Assembly (NCBI RefSeq): GCF_900168165.1
Contig: NZ_FUYV01000008.1
Span: 105,177 to 169,176, forward strand
Length of the DNA: 64,000 nt
Direction of reading: 5' to 3'
DNA from: Alkalitalea saponilacus
GTDB lineage: Bacteria; Bacteroidota; Bacteroidia; Bacteroidales; Marinilabiliaceae
Shown: one piece after another, positions 62,819 to 64,000 of the stretch
How positions within the stretch are numbered: position 1 is the stretch's first letter
Layout of the letters: every line of letters begins with the position of its first letter
Translations under genes and position numbers: made by a program
The notes under the pieces: generated by a model
What the model saw: only the letters and a program-made list of their open reading frames with translations
The model's database searches: none
What the model was told of the DNA's origin: nothing

Positions 62819-63628
62819 ATGGAACACCTTCAAAAAGAATTGTTTGACTTGGTTTTGGTTTATGGACCAAGATTGTTAGGCGCCATCATCGTTTTATTGA
62901 TTGGATTACAGCTGATCAGCTGGTTTTCAAAATGGTTTAGACGCTTTCTTGAAACGAAGAGTTTGGATGCCTCTCTTCGTCCATTTCTCCGTTCAATGTT
63001 GGTCATGCTGCTAAAGGTTCTTCTGGTGATTAGCGTAATGGGAATGGTCGGAATACAGATGACTTCATTTATCGCCATATTGGGTGCTGCCGGTCTTGCT
63101 GTTGGTTTAGCATTATCGGGCACGCTTCAAAATTTTGCTGGTGGGGTGATCCTTCTGATTTTTAAACCTTTTAAAGTTGGAGATTTTATTACAGCTTCGG
63201 GTTATTCGGGTACCGTTAGCGAAATTCAAATTTTTGTTACCATTCTCAGAACTCCAGACAACAAAACTATTATTTTACCCAATGGATCGTTGGCAACGAC
63301 TTCCCTGACAAATTTTTCGACACTATCTACGCGCCGCGTTGACTGGTCCTATGGTATAGCTTATGGTGATAGTTTTGATAAAGCAAAAGAGGTTTTATTG
63401 AGACTTATTAGTGAAGATCAGCGAATTTTAGATGATCCTGCTCCATTTATTGCACTGGGTGAATTGAGCGACAGCTCAGTGAATATAACAGTAAGAGTAT
63501 GGGTAAACGCTTCCGATTTTTGGGGTGTGTTTTTCGATATGAACGAAAAAGTTTACAATACATTCCCGAAAGAAGGGCTTAATATTCCATTCCCTCAAAT
63601 GGATGTGCACTTGAAGAAAGGGGAATAA
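62819..63628 (+). CDS. mscS: Small-conductance mechanosensitive channel, MscS family
   Basis: 269 aa from ATG 62819; an earlier TTG (62792) would add nine polar residues. Three membrane helices (about 18-35, 62-80, 88-105) with the Gly/Ala-rich pore helix ILGAAGLAVGLALSGTLQNFAGGVILL, then the beta domain (KPFKVGDFITASGYSGTVSEIQIFVTILRTPDNKTIILPNG) and C-terminal alpha/beta vestibule domain. Length equals E. coli MscS (286 aa) within a few residues. It releases solutes on hypo-osmotic shock. Confidence 0.94.
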   Translation: MEHLQKELFDLVLVYGPRLLGAIIVLLIGLQLISWFSKWFRRFLETKSLDASLRPFLRSMLVMLLKVLLVISVMGMVGIQMTSFIAILGAAGLAVGLALSGTLQNFAGGVILLIFKPFKVGDFITASGYSGTVSEIQIFVTILRTPDNKTIILPNGSLATTSLTNFSTLSTRRVDWSYGIAYGDSFDKAKEVLLRLISEDQRILDDPAPFIALGELSDSSVNITVRVWVNASDFWGVFFDMNEKVYNTFPKEGLNIPFPQMDVHLKKGE

Positions 63629-63641
63629 GTACCTTCAAGGT

Positions 63642-63736
63642 TGCGCATAATGCACTGATAAAGCCATTTTCCCGTAGAAGGAGACAAGGTTTTTTCTGTT
63701 TTTTCGCGCTTATGCGAAAATGGAATGCGCATTATG
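63642..63736. repeat. Nested inverted repeats between mscS and the CRISPR array
   Basis: Three nested complementary pairs: CATAATGC (63646-63653) with GCATTATG (63729-63736); CCATTTT (63664-63670) with AAAATGG (63717-63723); and TTTTCGC (63701-63707) with GCGAAAA (63714-63720). The outer arms also read as near-direct repeats of TGCGCATWAT. It may be a terminator-like structure or a small element remnant. Confidence 0.4.
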
Positions 63737-63833
63737 GGGGAGTTCACACAAGAATGTGTATCGAATTCCTATATCTTGAGGGATGCAGTTAATAGAATAA
63801 CTTATGTAAATTACCGCGTTACGTTATTTTGCT

Positions 63834-64000
63834 ATTTCAATTCCACTACGGTACGATTGGGAGCCAGGTCAGGGGTGGATGGAAGATATTTAAACACATA
63901 TTTCAATTCCAGTATGGTGCGATTGGGAGCTTCAAAATTGAGACTAAGCACGGAACCGATGAAGTATTTCAATTCCAGTATGGTGCGATTGGGAGAATGA
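63834..64000 (-). CRISPR. CRISPR array, distal end; continues beyond the window
   Basis: Three 30-nt repeats at 63834-63863, 63900-63929 and 63966-63995, separated by two unrelated 36-nt spacers (63864-63899, 63930-63965); a third spacer starts at 63996. Repeats 2 and 3 are identical. Repeat 1 differs at three positions. Read on the minus strand the repeat begins CTCCCAATC and ends in ATTGAAAT, similar to the ATTGAAA(C/G) 3' end that forms the 8-nt crRNA handle in many type I and III systems. So transcription is probably on the minus strand, with leader and newest spacers to the right, outside the window. The degenerate repeat 1 is then the trailer end. No cas gene is visible. Confidence 0.9.

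Noticed and set aside
63725..64000. 91-codon open frame across the CRISPR array
   Set aside because: It is made of repeats and spacers; the repeated peptide comes from the CRISPR repeat itself.

Overview
The window reads as chromosomal DNA of a Bacteroidota bacterium, most likely a Bacteroidales/Marinilabiliales-type organism (lineage is inference). The signs are: type IX secretion/gliding components (gldH, porX, porW), Bacteroidota-only families (DUF4296, DUF4837, GSCFA, Wzi-type capsule protein), a LpxC-FabZ fusion, weak or absent Shine-Dalgarno sites, and promoters of the TTG-N20-TAnnTTTG kind in front of several genes. Nearly all of it is ordinary core and metabolic gene content. I see no insertion sequence, integrase or prophage.

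Layout. 1-4900: the end of a Wzi-like outer membrane protein, a polyprenyl-phosphate sugar transferase, a DUF4296 lipoprotein, a collapsed amidohydrolase-like protein and cysQ. 4956-12878: pgk (minus), folB, the conserved holB-ricT-gldH trio, trmB, an alkyltransferase-like protein, an Mrp/ApbC ATPase and a NifU-domain protein. 12882-21136: ald, tsaE, porX and porW on the minus strand, with a divergent NtrC-like response regulator whose sigma-54 contact loop is missing. 21322-33712: gcvH, kdsB and a glycogen island (eukaryote-like branching enzyme, fused glycogen synthase/phosphorylase, GH57 enzyme, GT4 glycosyltransferase, GH133 debranching enzyme). 34172-37264: GSCFA protein, alpha/beta hydrolase, queG. 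37275-43458: a SUF iron-sulfur operon (sufB-C-D-S-E plus a DUF59 protein), split by a palindromic intergenic repeat. 44274-47615: a K+ channel, a DUF308 membrane protein, a cytoplasmic alpha-amylase and a coiled-coil protein. 47806-52509: HD phosphohydrolase, lpxD, lpxC-fabZ, lpxA. 52661-62009: pdxA, pepA, a hypothetical protein, a DUF4837 lipoprotein, a lytic transglycosylase, tatA, rseP, dxr and an M23 peptidase. 62431-64000: initiator tRNA, an MscS channel and the distal end of a CRISPR array that runs off the right edge.

Themes. Storage glucan metabolism forms one functional group: synthesis, branching, phosphorolysis, debranching, and perhaps the amylase at 45.8-47.3 kb. Iron-sulfur assembly is spread over suf, the NifU-domain protein, ApbC, DUF59 and the Fe-S enzyme QueG. 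Envelope biogenesis covers lipid A (lpxA/C/D, kdsB), capsule, T9SS and peptidoglycan hydrolases.

The least ordinary items are the regulator at 19.8 kb, the amidohydrolase-like relic at 3.3 kb, the fused synthase/phosphorylase, a perfect 53-nt palindrome after lpxA, three hairpin-rich intergenic modules, and the CRISPR array end. I did not find a clearly new multi-gene system. The CRISPR locus beyond the right edge is the most obvious place to look next.
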